This document shows positions 33,882 through 45,655 of a DNA stretch of 64,000 nt, piece by piece. The DNA is from Nymphalis io (lineage: Eukaryota > Arthropoda > Insecta > Lepidoptera > Nymphalidae): NCBI RefSeq assembly GCF_905147045.1, contig NC_065888.1:13211001-13275000 (forward strand), given 5' to 3'. The translations under genes were made by a program, and so were the position numbers. Each line of letters begins with the position of its first letter. Position 1 is the stretch's first letter. The notes beneath the pieces were generated by a model. It was not told the origin of the DNA. It saw nothing but the letters and a program-made list of their open reading frames with translations, and did not search any database.

Positions 33882-36394
33882 CAATCAATCAATCAACAGC
33901 CAATCGTTGTCCACTGCTGAACATAGGCCTCTCCCAAGGTGCGCCAAAGCTCCCTGTCCTCCGCCTTCCGCATCCAGTTGGTGCCCGCCACCTTCTTAAG
34001 GTCGTCGGTCCACCTGGCTGGAGGGCGCCCTACGCTGCGCTTGCCGATTCGCGGTCTCCACTCTAGGACTCGTCTGCTCCAACGGCCATCGGTCCTACGA
34101 CATACGTGACCAGCCCACTGCCACTTCAGCCTGCTAATTTTGCAAGCTATGTCGGTGACTCCGGTTCTTTTCCGGATAATCTCATTTCTGATCTTATCCT
34201 TCAAAGATACTCCGAGCATAGCTCGCTCCATAGCACGCTGAGCGACTTTGAATTTGTGGACTAGTCCCGCAGTTAGTGTCCACGTTTCGGCACCGTATGT
34301 CATGGCAGGTAAGACGCATTGGTTGAAGACTTTCGTCTTCAAACATTGCGGTATAGACGACTTGAGGACTTGACGAAGGTTGCCAAATGCTGCCCATCCC
34401 AAGCGAATTCTTCGATCGGCTTCCTTCTCGAAGTTGTTCCTACCGACTTGTATTATCTGTCCTAGGTAGGTATATTCACTAACAACTTCGAGAGGTTTCC
34501 CCTCGACGTATATCGGTCCCGGCACGACATGCCTATTGAACATGACCTTGGTCTTGTCCAAGTTCATACCGAGACCGACACACCGGGAAGACTCGCCTAG
34601 GCTACGCAGCATTTCGGTGAGTTGTTCCAGCGACTCTGCTATGATGACGATATCGTCGGCAAATCGAAGGTGTGAGATGTACTCGCCGTTTACATTGACT
34701 CCATACCTAGTCCAATCCAGCGTTTTGAAAACGTCTTCCAACGCGTTGGTGAACAGTTTCGGGGATATTACATCCCCCTGTCTCACCCCTCTGCGCAGTT
34801 GGATCGCCTTCGTCTTACAGTCCTGGATGTGGACAGTCATTGTAGCGGCGTTGTACAGACATCTCAGTACCTCGATATATCTCCAATCGATATGACATCT
34901 CTGCAATGAGTCGAGCACTGCCCAGGTTTCGATGGAGTCGAAGGCTTTCTCGTAGTCCACAAATGCCATACACAGCGGCTGATTGTACTCTTCGGTCTTC
35001 TGCACAATCTGCCGAACAGTATGGATGTGGTCCACGGTGCTGTAGCCTGATCGAAAGCCGGCTTGCTCTGGGGGCTGGAACTCGTCAAGTCGTCTGGCGA
35101 GACGGTTCGTGACGACTCTTGAGAACAGCTTATACACGTGACTCAGGAGGGAGATTGGTCTGTAGTTTTTCAAGAGGGTTTTATCACCTTTCTTGAAAAA
35201 CAGTACCACCTCACTCCCGCTCCACGTTTCCGGGGTCTTGCCATGTTGGATGACGGAATTAAAGAGGCTTGCTAGCTCTTTCAGGACCGGAGTCCCGCCT
35301 GCCTTAAGCAACTCTGTTGTGATTCCGTCATCTCCCGGAGCTTTGTTGTTTTTAAGCTGTTCTAGAGCCGCCCTAATCTCTCCTTGGTCAACGACCGGGA
35401 GCTCCTCGGAGTAATGGCGCATAAGAGGGGCGCGCTGGTCATCAATACTGATTCCCACGGGTTTATCCGATCTTGAAGAGAACAACTGCCCATAAAACCT
35501 CTCTACTTCTCCGATAATCTCAGGCCTAGAGGTAACGACCCCACCATTTTCAGTTTTAAGTTTTGTCAGACGCGGCCTCCCAAACTTGCGAGCGAACACT
35601 TTCGATCCCCGATTTTGCTCAATCGCAGCCTTGATGGCACGGGTATTGGAGCGTCGGAGATCGCGTCGCGTCAGCGTTTTTATTGTTCGGTTTAAGGCCT
35701 TATCTGACAAAAACGATGGTAGTTCTCGTCGTTTTCTCATGAGCTCGAGTGTCTCAGCAGAGAGTTTTGGTGCGTTGTCTCTTCTCTGTGGCGGAAAACA
35801 CTTGCGGGATGTGTTTTGCAGTATTTTGACCAGCGTGTCGGTTCTCTCATCAATGCTGCTTATGGTTTCCAACGCGGTGAATTGATTTTGAAGTTCCATT
35901 TGGAACTTTTCGGAGCCTTGAGCAGCTTGGAGCATGGTAGGTCGGAGAGTAGACCTCATCATTCTCGATCTTTCGGCTTTTAAGTTGATATTTAGAGTGC
36001 CTCGAACCAAGCGGTGATCACTTCCGGTATTAAACCTGTTGATCACTGAAACATCTCTAAATATGTGCCTTTTATTCGAAATGATAAAGTCTATCTCGTT
36101 CCTTGTCACGTTATCGGGGCTTCGCCAGGTCCACCTCCTCTGAGGCTTCTTTTGAAAGAAAGAATTCATCAAAAAAAGCCCCTGCGCTTCGAGAAAGTTT
36201 ACCAGCATTTGCCCCCTGTGATTTCTGCAGCCCAAGCCGTAAGGTCCGACTTTCGATTCACCGCTATCTTGTACTCCCACTTTAGCATTAAAGTCTCCCA
36301 TAACAACATTGTAGTGGGCCCTCGAGGTGTCGTTGAGGGCCTTTGCGATGTCCTCGTACATCGCTTCGACCACATCATCAGAGTATGTCGCGAT
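33882..36394 (-). mobile_element. 5'-truncated RTE-clade non-LTR retrotransposon with 11-bp TSD
   Basis: The insertion is bounded by the identical 11-mers ACAGATGATGT at 33871-33881 and 36395-36405. Its 3' end (low coordinate) is a short tandem of TGAT/TTGA units right after the ORF stop, the usual RTE ending, with almost no 3' UTR. The 5' end falls inside the endonuclease domain, so the copy is a 5' truncation. The perfect duplication and long open frame mark it as young. Confidence 0.9.
33893..36373 (-). CDS. RTE-type endonuclease/reverse transcriptase (N-terminally truncated)
   Basis: 826 codons without interruption. Residues about 1-125 are the C-terminal half of an apurinic-type endonuclease: GDFNAKVG near residue 26 and SDHRLVRG near 120. 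The RT domain follows with AFVDYEKAFDS, RRGVRQGDVISP and the catalytic LRFADDIVI. A C-terminal region holds ETWTL and LKWQWAGHVCRR motifs common to RTE proteins annotated in Lepidoptera. In the element's life cycle the protein nicks the target and copies element RNA. The first ~100 or more residues of the endonuclease are missing, so this copy should not be autonomous. The ATG is simply the first Met after truncation; the frame is open up to the insertion edge. Confidence 0.92.
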   Translation of the reverse strand: MVEAMYEDIAKALNDTSRAHYNVVMGDFNAKVGVQDSGESKVGPYGLGCRNHRGQMLVNFLEAQGLFLMNSFFQKKPQRRWTWRSPDNVTRNEIDFIISNKRHIFRDVSVINRFNTGSDHRLVRGTLNINLKAERSRMMRSTLRPTMLQAAQGSEKFQMELQNQFTALETISSIDERTDTLVKILQNTSRKCFPPQRRDNAPKLSAETLELMRKRRELPSFLSDKALNRTIKTLTRRDLRRSNTRAIKAAIEQNRGSKVFARKFGRPRLTKLKTENGGVVTSRPEIIGEVERFYGQLFSSRSDKPVGISIDDQRAPLMRHYSEELPVVDQGEIRAALEQLKNNKAPGDDGITTELLKAGGTPVLKELASLFNSVIQHGKTPETWSGSEVVLFFKKGDKTLLKNYRPISLLSHVYKLFSRVVTNRLARRLDEFQPPEQAGFRSGYSTVDHIHTVRQIVQKTEEYNQPLCMAFVDYEKAFDSIETWAVLDSLQRCHIDWRYIEVLRCLYNAATMTVHIQDCKTKAIQLRRGVRQGDVISPKLFTNALEDVFKTLDWTRYGVNVNGEYISHLRFADDIVIIAESLEQLTEMLRSLGESSRCVGLGMNLDKTKVMFNRHVVPGPIYVEGKPLEVVSEYTYLGQIIQVGRNNFEKEADRRIRLGWAAFGNLRQVLKSSIPQCLKTKVFNQCVLPAMTYGAETWTLTAGLVHKFKVAQRAMERAMLGVSLKDKIRNEIIRKRTGVTDIACKISRLKWQWAGHVCRRTDGRWSRRVLEWRPRIGKRSVGRPPARWTDDLKKVAGTNWMRKAEDRELWRTLGEAYVQQWTTIGC

Positions 36395-36405
36395 ACAGAT
36401 GATGT

Positions 36406-37119
36406 AGATCTATGCAATTCCATGATTGATTTTAATGGAATTACATTTATTTCTTTAAAGAAAGAAAAGATACTCCGCGAATTTAAGCGAAAATATGAGA
36501 AAGCCTTGACGCTTTGCTCCCATTTGATTTGATCCCACGTGTTTGTGATAATTTAATTGTAAATTTCAGGATTTTGAATATTTTATAATTAAATTACTCT
36601 ACTGCAATCGGTTCTTCTTGCGCGATGGAATGTTACAGTTAGGTGGTGGCATCGAGAACTTGCACGCGTAGAATTATGAAGGAAGCAGGAATTAGAGAAA
36701 TTAATTCCTCAGAGCACTTGACGTGGTAAATGCTATAGCTTTATCAACACTAAATTGAGCCTATTCCCAATGTTGATCTGTGACTACGAAATTAGTAGCT
36801 GCTGAAAAATTGTGCAAATCGTCTATAATTATGCGGTCTGCCAGTTGATATAGTGTTTTTTGGGGTAAGATTCTTTCAGATGGTAATGTGTTTTTTTATT
36901 ATATTATTACATACAAAAACTACAACGTCGTGGCTCTGTTCGGAAAAAAAAATTAGAATGTTTCAAGCGTGACACGTTTGTCAAGTCTTTAAAATGTTTA
37001 AGAGCATATTTGTTTGTCTCGTTATAATAAATCGAATTTATAATACTTTGAATGATCTTGAAAAAGAGACTCTCCTCTTGAAATCGATTTTTTCCGAAAT
37101 GCTTAATCATGCACCATTA
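36406..37119. other. Flank of the RTE insertion with an old LINE fragment
   Basis: At about 36600-36720 (- strand sense) a degraded match to the LINE end at 15735-15850 is visible (CAATGGAATTGATGTCACAG versus CGATGGAATGTTACAG, then GGCGGTGACATCGAGAAC). Otherwise nothing is supported. Confidence 0.45.
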
Positions 37120-37402
37120 CTGGTGGTAGAGCTTTGTTCAAGCTCGTGTGGGTAGATACCACCCACTCATCAGATATTCTACCTTAAAACAGCAGTACTT
37201 GATATTGTTATGTTCTTGTTTGAAGGGTGAGTGAGCCAGTGTAATTACAGGCGCAAGGGACATAACATTTTAGTTCCCAAGGTTGGTATCGCATTGGCAA
37301 TATAAGCGATGATTAACATTTCTTACAGTGCCAATGTCTATGTGACCACTTACTATCAGGTGGACCATATACTCGACCATAATTACCTATACCATAAAAA
37401 AA
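37120..37402 (+). mobile_element. Family B SINE-like retroposon
   Basis: Near full length, CTGGTGGTAGAGCTTTGTTC to ATACCATAAAAAAA, several percent diverged from the 7003 copy by eye. Confidence 0.82.
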
Positions 37403-37979
37403 CCATTACAAAACAACCTACTCCAAATTTCAAGTTTACATATATAATAATCACTAGTTGTATAATTCTTCACAGATTAGAGTAGATAATATTTAAAATT
37501 ATTTATCAATCTACGCTTTATATTTTTGGCTAAGCTATCCTTGATAAATGTAGCAATTTCTTTTATTGTAAAAATTTAGTGGAATTTCTTCTAAATTATT
37601 CTTTTCATACGAGAGAATTTCATTAAAAGTATTTAAATTTCGCGTCGACTTAATTATCAACGAGAGTGAAATGAAAGGCTGCAAATTTAAAAGAATTTTC
37701 TGAATTTTAATAAATAGATATCTTTTCATTTCAACGAGAATATTAATTTAACTCTTATACTTACTTCTTGTCATGTATTTATATGAATTGTATTCGAAAA
37801 TTAGACTTGAAAAAACTTTTAGAATCGTATCCAAACTTTTTTTTAAATAATTTATTTATATCTTGATAATAAGGTTTGCTTCCAAGTGACTATAAGGTTT
37901 TCTACATGATGCAAGAATTAAAATCAGCGTAAATTAAGATCCTCTGTGAAGCTATTTTCCATTAACATCTTAGAAATCC

Positions 37980-38045
<66 letters not shown>

Positions 38046-38890
38046 TTTATCTTAAATTAAAAAATTTTAAAACATATTACTTATATTTATTTTGACTAAT
38101 ATTTATAACAAATGTATTCTATTTTATATTTTTTTTGTCACTTATTAAAAAGGAATTGTATTTTGTTGGAAGAGGTATCCTCACTGTATCTATCTTGTTA
38201 TTGATTTTTTTGGTTTTCTTCATATAAATAGAAGAATTGGAATTATAAGGTATCGATAGATTGTGGTGGTTGATAGAATTTCTGTTTATGACACAAATCC
38301 GATATAATAAATGACAAAATGATTTAAAACACTATGATAAGAAGAAAGTCATCTAAAATTATGTCTTTCAAAATATTATATCGTAGCTGTCTAAGCGATA
38401 AAAAAATGTAACAAATTAATACCTTATGTATAACATTTTATGAAAATTTTATGTTTTTATGAGAGATAATCCGAAATAAATAGTAAATATATTGAATTAT
38501 ATACTCAAATAAATTTTAATCCGCTCAACCCAGCCGTAATCACTACATATTATAAAACAAAGTACTCCGTCGCGTCTGTCTATCTGGACATGATAATCTC
38601 AAAAAACTAGCTGGATTTCCATACAGATTTCACCAATGGGCGGAGTGATTCATTAGGAAGGTTAAGGCGTAAGATTCATTAGGGTTTTTTTTGGAAAATT
38701 GACTGAAATATTTTGATGATAAATGTTGAAAATGTAAGAAAAAAACATGCCAACTTATTGGGCATATTGACTTGAGCCGCGTAAACCATTAGAATTATAT
38801 GTATATAAACTTCTTATGAAGATAATTATTATGATCGTGTGAAGTCGGGACGGGTGGTAGCTATTGAGGTGGTAAGTAATTTTTGGTCCC
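37403..38890. other. Gene-free AT-rich stretch with microsatellite
   Basis: Holds the (AT)n run described separately. No coding frame is supported. Positions 38560-38660 look like a remnant of the common lepidopteran repeat (GTCGCGTCTGTCTATCTGG). Confidence 0.4.
37983..38042. repeat. (AT)n microsatellite
   Basis: About 30 uninterrupted AT dinucleotides. Likely length-variable between individuals. Confidence 0.95.
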
Positions 38891-39083
38891 GTCACGGTAG
38901 CATGCGAAAGCGATCCCATGGCGCTCCTCGTTAAAACGGAAAGGGTACCGCTGGTTTTTTAGTGGGTATTCCGATGTTCGGGGCGCACTCGGCGCCTTGG
39001 ACACCGGCGAGCCCTACATAGCCCCCCCCCACTGTTCCCGTGGGGGAAACGCGTAACGCGTTTTTCCAGCGTTAAAAAAAGGG
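38891..39083 (+). mobile_element. Family E retroposon, second copy
   Basis: Closely matches 14785-14979 from GTCACGGTAGCATGCGAAAG to CAGCGTTAAAAAAAGGG, including the C run and GTTCCCGTGGGGGAA. No clean target-site duplication was found. Confidence 0.8.
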
Positions 39084-40111
39084 TGTTAGTTATTGGGGTT
39101 TATATGAAAAAAAAGTTTAGCTTTTTTGTTTGAAAATTTCAGTTAGATGACATAATAGTGCATTGCTGGATAGTAAAAGTAGGTTTACGAAGCCATTTCC
39201 AGATTCGTGTTCTAGATAAAATCTGAAGCGCCGAATAATTGAAGCGGAAGCTGTCAACGGCTATCGCAGCTCCATTAGTGCATTCCAAGGATGCTACATA
39301 GACTGGAATAGTATTATCTAAGTCAATAACCGATTTGTCGAGATCGATCTATCTCGCGGACTACGCGTGGACAAACTTTAGAAATATTTTCATTTCAATA
39401 AGTGCCTTACGATTGCACCTTATTCTATATGAATATAGTTTTATTAATAACAGCGCGTTTAGGCTTAAAGCGTAATTTCATCAAACATTTTGAGGCTACA
39501 ATAAATTTTTTTATAAAATATGACGTGAATGGTATACTTGAAAGCTTACTAGTGGTACATTCATTACTAGAATACAAACAAGGAAACTAATTTCATTTTA
39601 AAAGTTTATCAATTTGTAATATTTAAAGATGATTAAATCAAGATCGTGAAATAACGCATAGCTATTTTTGCCTGCATGTCTCCAGCCAGTACCTCTACAT
39701 AAAACCGTGTGTGTGATTGTGTGTGTGTCGATGTAACGTTAGTACTTAAAAAGAGCACAAACCAATACGCATAATTTCCTATTTATATAAATTGGTAATA
39801 ATTATGATATATATTTATAATCTGTGATACGGATATAATTATATCAAATAACAATCGATATATTTATTTATATTTTTACAAAGCTTAAGAGAATTTGTAG
39901 TAGGGTTTGGATTACGGGACGTGTATCTCAAAGTTCCAGGGTTTTTGCTGGATTTAATAGTCTCGTAACCCGAGACTTTCAAGTCGAGTCTCGAGACTTG
40001 CTTCGCGCTTGTCAAAATCGTATAACGGTGATGTTATTTACAAGAGGTTATAATGTGTTGTAATCGGTAACTAGCCTAACTATAACTAAGCCGAGATGAT
40101 TCAATGGCTTC
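39084..40111. other. Gene-free AT-rich stretch
   Basis: I see no supported gene or repeat. A short GTGTGTG run is present near 39710. Confidence 0.4.
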
Positions 40112-40400
40112 ACTGGTGGTAGGGCTTTGTGCAAGCTCGTCTGGGTAGGTACCACCCACTCATCAGATATTCTACCGCAAAACAGCAATACTTGTTGTGT
40201 TCCGGTTTGAAGGGTGAGTGAGCCAGTGTTAATTACACAGGCACAAGGGACATAAAATCTTAGTTCCCAAGGTTGGTGGCGCATTAGCTATAAGCGATGG
40301 TTGACATTTCTTACAATGCCAATGTCTAAGGGTGTTTGGTGACCACTTACCATCAGGTGGCCCATATGCTCGTCCACCTTCCTATTCTATAAAAAAAAAA
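40112..40400 (+). mobile_element. Family B SINE-like retroposon
   Basis: Very close to the 7003 and 12966 copies, ending in CTATTCTATA plus poly(A). Small deletions at CTTGATATTG and GGATATGT. Confidence 0.85.
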
Positions 40401-43400
40401 TGGTAAGAATGCGTAAATCTTGTTGGAATTTGGTTCTATATTCAACAAATATTGATTAGATATTATTAAAATAATTATTTTATAAATATAACTAACCAAA
40501 AAAGTCCTGGAACGTGTCTGGACATTGACTCTAGAATGTCTCGAGACCCGACACTTATAAACTCTATTTTGTACGAACTTGGTTGAATACGCTTATCGCA
40601 GATATCATAAATATCTTTATATGAATATCTTTAATTACTTTTTAATCCTTAGGAGCGGTGTCTAAAACAAATTAATGCGGGTAAAACCGCGGGGAATCGA
40701 GCGTATTTGAATAATGTGTAAAAGTGTAAAACATTAAATAGAATAAATACATTACATTAAATTATGCAATAATACATTTGGAAAATTAAGAACCCATTAG
40801 ATCTAGGTTAGGTATAGTGATACACCATTTATCACATTGTTAAAAAGCGTGTCACAACTGGAGGCGGCACAGTCGTGAGGGATTCACGCAAGTATGTATT
40901 CTAAATGCGATGTCACTTTTTTGGAATAAAGGCTGTTTCAGACTGAGTGACATGTATTGTATGCTAGTTGAAATTATGGTTAAATATCCAGTCACTTTTT
41001 ATTTGTTAGTTCTTTATTCGTTTTTTATTCACAAAAAAGTCTGCAATTTCTGATGAATCTGAATACATTTAGAATGTTTTCATACGTAACAAATTTGTAA
41101 ATAAACACAATGGGATCACAGGTCATTATCATACACTATTGTATGACCATAGTGATTTACTAGATAGTAGTAATGCATAAATCTACGAAAATGATAGAAA
41201 TGATGGACGGGCGTCATATATTATAGGAGGCTTGCCCTCAAACCACATACAATAGATGCCGCTTCTAATAAATCTTAGCCCATGACGTCACTTCCGCTTC
41301 CCGTCCATGTCAATTAGCCCGTGCAGTGAATCGATATAGTAACCAAATTATATTGACACGAACGCGATAAATTTTGGTAAAATTTTTATATTTTTTTAGT
41401 GTACAGAATTATAAATGTAATAACTGAATTTTAATAAATATACATTTACCAATAACTAAATTTAAAAGTCTTTTTTTTAATAAATAAAGCTTACTATAGT
41501 GTACATGCTTAAAAGAGTAACTACTAAGTTTATAGCCGGTTTTTCTAAGTAGAATCTGTATTCCGAACCGGTGGTAGCTTAATGTTAAAATTAAAACTGT
41601 AAAATGATGATTCAAAAGTGCTTGTGACTTTAACTATTTGTATAACGGCTAAGATTTTTATACATAAGTAAGGCTATTAATTATTAAACAAAAAAAAAAT
41701 TAATCCATTGAGACAATTCCGAACAACGATATTTAATTCTCATCAGTATCAAACGTCTCTAAAAATTTCAACTCGGTTAGAATTCCTTCAAAATTCGGTT
41801 TGTGAGAGCGAGAAAGAATGAGAGAGACAGAGAAAGTTAGTACATATAAGAACAGGTGAAGATAAATAAAAACTAGTAATAGATTCTTTGTAGGAAACAA
41901 AGGTCGCTTAATGTCATTGGCAAATAATGTTTTAGTATCTGTACATGAGGTAGCGGGTTGGTCACCACTCACGACAAGTGTTGGTACGAGACGTACAGAC
42001 AGTTTTAATGATCTAGGCCTTTGTAGTTGTGTTTCTAGACCCTCGACGCAAGTTATCCTGATACGGGTCGTTGACTCCACGTTGTAGCTAATAATGTATT
42101 TACATGCCGTGACTTTGTTCCCGTAGTCATTGTTTATGATATGCATTTTGAAGAATACGCTTATATAGTTTTAATAATTTATTTACGCTCAGAGGAGCAG
42201 CGTGGACGGAATAAGTTCCAAACCTTATTCATAAAAGGTAATTGCTCAGCAGTGAGATATTTATATTTTGTTATTCAGTTCCATTATATGTATCACTATG
42301 ACGAATAATTTAAACAAAGTAAATAAATTATTCAATAAAACTATTCGTTCTACTACACAAACAGAGGAAAAAATACAAATAGTCCGGATACGTAATAGAA
42401 AACGTCCCTATAACTCTTGTTGTTAAGCTTACTACCTTACCTTCCAGCTGATAATATCGTTTTAAGAATTCGAGTAGTATTTACGACAACATTTAATGCA
42501 GTTCCGCGAGATTTATTATGCAAGATACGTTGCCCATACGAATGTAACACAATGCCAGTATTTCTTATAAACAACAATACGTGTTTCCTTGTTGCGTTAT
42601 TGAAATAAAATATGGAGCTGAGGCGAAAGGTTAATCGCTTGCAAGTGAAAGAGATCCTTTTTCGATAGACTTGAATATTTATTGCGGTTCGGGAGTTCTG
42701 ATGTCGATAGATTTTTATTAGATAAATAAAAATTGATGAAACATAAAGAAAGTAACTTCGGCGTTTTTGTTTTGTTTAAGAATGAGAAATCTATATTTTT
42801 TTCTATATGAAAATATAATAAACTGTATTGTACGTTGGTTGCCTGGAAGAGATCGCTATGTAGCGATAAGGTCGCCATAATTGTACATTTATTTAGGCAG
42901 TATACAAGTTCTGTATTTTTCTCTTTGTGGTGTGGTGTACTATAAAGTATAAAGTAAACTGTACTTTCTGCATTAAAACAAAGAGTCATCTTGTTCAGTG
43001 TCTAATTCTCTCCATTATGGGTTAAGCTGATATATTGATTGTACGTAAGTTTTATATTTTTCTGAGTTCATACATAATTCTCGGAAAAGTTAGAGGTTAT
43101 CTCTTCGAGTGTTATCATGTCTTACACACTTAGCTTTCTTCTGACATCATTGTATGTGTATATTATTTACGGTGCTTATAGATTCAATCGAAATATCGTA
43201 TTATAATAGCACATTTTCCTTTTCTAACTCCCAACGTAGAAAGAGAGGTGCTATAATTTCAACGTGTGTATTTGTGCATCTGTGTGTGTGTGTGTGTTTT
43301 GATGCTGTTTTATCTGAAACCTGATGTGATCGAGATGATTCTTAGTAATAAATTACGAAGATCTGATCAAGCGTTTAAGATTATTAGCTCATTTACTGCT

Positions 43401-43619
43401 GGACAAAAGGGTCTTATCAATTTTCGCAGATTGATTTGCGGTCCCACAACGTAACGTAGCAAGGCTTGTATTAAAAAAATTTAACGTGCTTATAATAAAG
43501 TTAAATTGCAAACAAACACATTTGATTTTTTACTTTTTAGGGATTTTTTGTTTCGGAGCTTATTTATTTTTTTTATTTTATTCTTAAGGTAAATGGTCAC
43601 ATCTGCTTATATATTTTAC
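40401..43619. other. Gene-poor stretch
   Basis: A family A tail fragment (+) is visible at about 42190-42260 (GAGGAGCAGCGTGGACGGAA). The 137-codon - strand frame 42146-41733 is less AT-rich in its first 85 codons than its surroundings, but matches nothing I know. A short GT run lies at 43279-43299. Confidence 0.4.
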
Positions 43620-43740
43620 TCGTTGGTGGTTTGTAGGGTGAGTGAGCCAGTAAACTACAGGCACATGGCTCATAACAACTACGTTCCCAAGGTTTGTGGT
43701 TCATTGGCTATGTAATAAATGGTTAACATTTATTACATCG
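43620..43740 (+). repeat. Family B fragment
   Basis: GTAGGGTGAGTGAGCCAGTA, AACTACAGGCACATGG and GTTCCCAAGGTTTGTGG match the middle of family B; both ends are missing. Confidence 0.65.
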
Positions 43741-43853
43741 CATTTATTACATACATTAACAAATATTCACCATTTTATGTAATGACTGTAAGAACGTATA
43801 ACTATATACACCGATCACATAATTATAATAGGTAAATGAATTAATATGTTTAT

Positions 43854-44156
43854 CAGTAACAGCCTGTTAATGTCCCACTGCTGGGCTAAGGCCTCCTCTC
43901 CCTTTTGAGGAGAAGGTTTGGAGCTTATTCCACCACGCTGCTCCAATGCGGGTTGGTAGAATACACATGTGGCAGAATTTCAATGAAATTAGACACATGC
44001 AGGTTTCCTCACGATGTTTTCCTTCACCGTTAAGCACGAGATGAATTATAAACACAAATTAAGCACATGAAAATTCAGTGGTGCTTGCCCGGGTTTGAAC
44101 CCACGATCATCGGTTAAGATTCACGCGTTCTTACCACTAGGCCATCTCGGCTTTCA
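43854..44156 (-). mobile_element. tRNA-derived SINE, family A (young copy)
   Basis: Full length and practically identical to the + strand copy at 55797-56097: both encode the same incidental 62-codon frame. The 8-mer ATGTTTAT on both sides (43846-43853 and 44157-44164) looks like a target-site duplication. Confidence 0.92.
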
Positions 44157-44164
44157 ATGTTTAT

Positions 44165-45389
44165 ACACAGATATAACTTACACTATGTTATTTATTGTAC
44201 TGTAAGTTATTCACTTACCGTTTCTTTATCCTTTGGTAATTGTTTAATATTATTGTTTAAATTCTTGTTAATTTATTTTAATAATTTGAACATATGTTTA
44301 GCATAATAATTGTTAATCTGAGAACGGCTATCAAATTGCTTGTGGTGTTTAAATAAATGCCTACGTAAAAAAAACAAGACATCGAATTAAATCTACAAAC
44401 AGCACTAGCTTACATTCAATTACTCTACAGCTTTTTCAATTCCACTGAAACTATTACAGGAAACAGCGATTGAAACTTTAGGTAGAATTTACGATAAAGA
44501 GCTTCACAGTCTCTCGTATTTCTCTCTTAATGTTACAAAAGCAAGTAACCTTCGACTGGACACTCGAACTCGGCAGATTCAATTGGTCTGGGGAATTAAT
44601 GTCGCGCACTTACTTCGCTAACAAAGGTACAGACTACGCTCTTATTTTAATTAAAGACTACAGCTGATGTTACTTTTAACGTCTATTTTTGGTGTGATCG
44701 TTGTTTATTTTCAAATAACACACAACTCGAATAATGCTTCGAACCAGCTCGTTATGTAGACAAATTAAAGTATTTAATAAAATATGTATAATTTATGTAA
44801 TTTGGATCTTATTGCTCGTAATTCATACTTAAAAGTTATTTTGGTGTGGACAATAAGTAATAAAATAGGTGGGTTTAAGGGTAATGGAGATAAAAAAACG
44901 TAAGGAAGTGTAATCCAACTGTAAGACCAACATTAGTCAAAGGCTGACAGCGGTTTACAGCGCTATCCATCTCGATTAATACGCCTTAATAAACCCACCT
45001 GTTTTGTACTTGTCCCATTTTTTAAATCTCATTTGATAAGGTTGCATTTATTCTAAAAGCACTATTGATATATATGAGCCATGAAATATGTCAATACCTG
45101 GTATTGATTTCGATATTTCATTATATTGATGATTGTGATATTTTTTTGGAAATGCATTAAGCTGTCTATATGTATAACTAGGGGAACTGATAACGATACG
45201 CATACAGACACTTTAAAAAGTCTATGAAAGTATAAGTAAATCATTAGTTTTTTTTTTAAATATATTTTTATCTTGACTGAGTGAAAAGTACTTCTGCATC
45301 AACAAAATTAAAAAACGAAAATATAGGTATCTACTAATCTTTAGTTGATGTGCTCTCACGATATTGTTGTTCAGTTTTTTTTGAAATAT
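44165..45389. other. Gene-free AT-rich stretch
   Basis: Nothing is supported here by motif, splice pair or repeat similarity. Confidence 0.4.
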
Positions 45390-45655
45390 ATAAGCGGACG
45401 GACATATGTATGTGCCACCTAATGGTAAAGTGTCACCATCACCCATAAACCAGTGTAAAATTTTTAACCATTCCTTACATTGATAATGCGCCTCTAACTT
45501 TGGGAAAAAAGATGTTAAGTCCCTTTTGCCTGTCATTACAATGGTTCACTCACCCTTTAAATCGGAACACAACAACACTTGTTTTTGGCGGTAGAATATC
45601 TGATCAGTGGATGTTACCTAACCAAACGGGCTTGCACTAAGCCTTACCACCAACA
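45390..45655 (-). repeat. Family B SINE-like copy, diverged
   Basis: On the - strand: GGTGGTAAGGCTTAGTGCAA, ATATTCTACCGCCAAAAAC, GTTGTGTTCCGAT and the terminal GACATTTACC-type region, heavily substituted. Confidence 0.7.

Noticed and set aside
34536..36532. Several + strand open frames
   Set aside because: They are antisense shadows of the RTE reverse-transcriptase frame.
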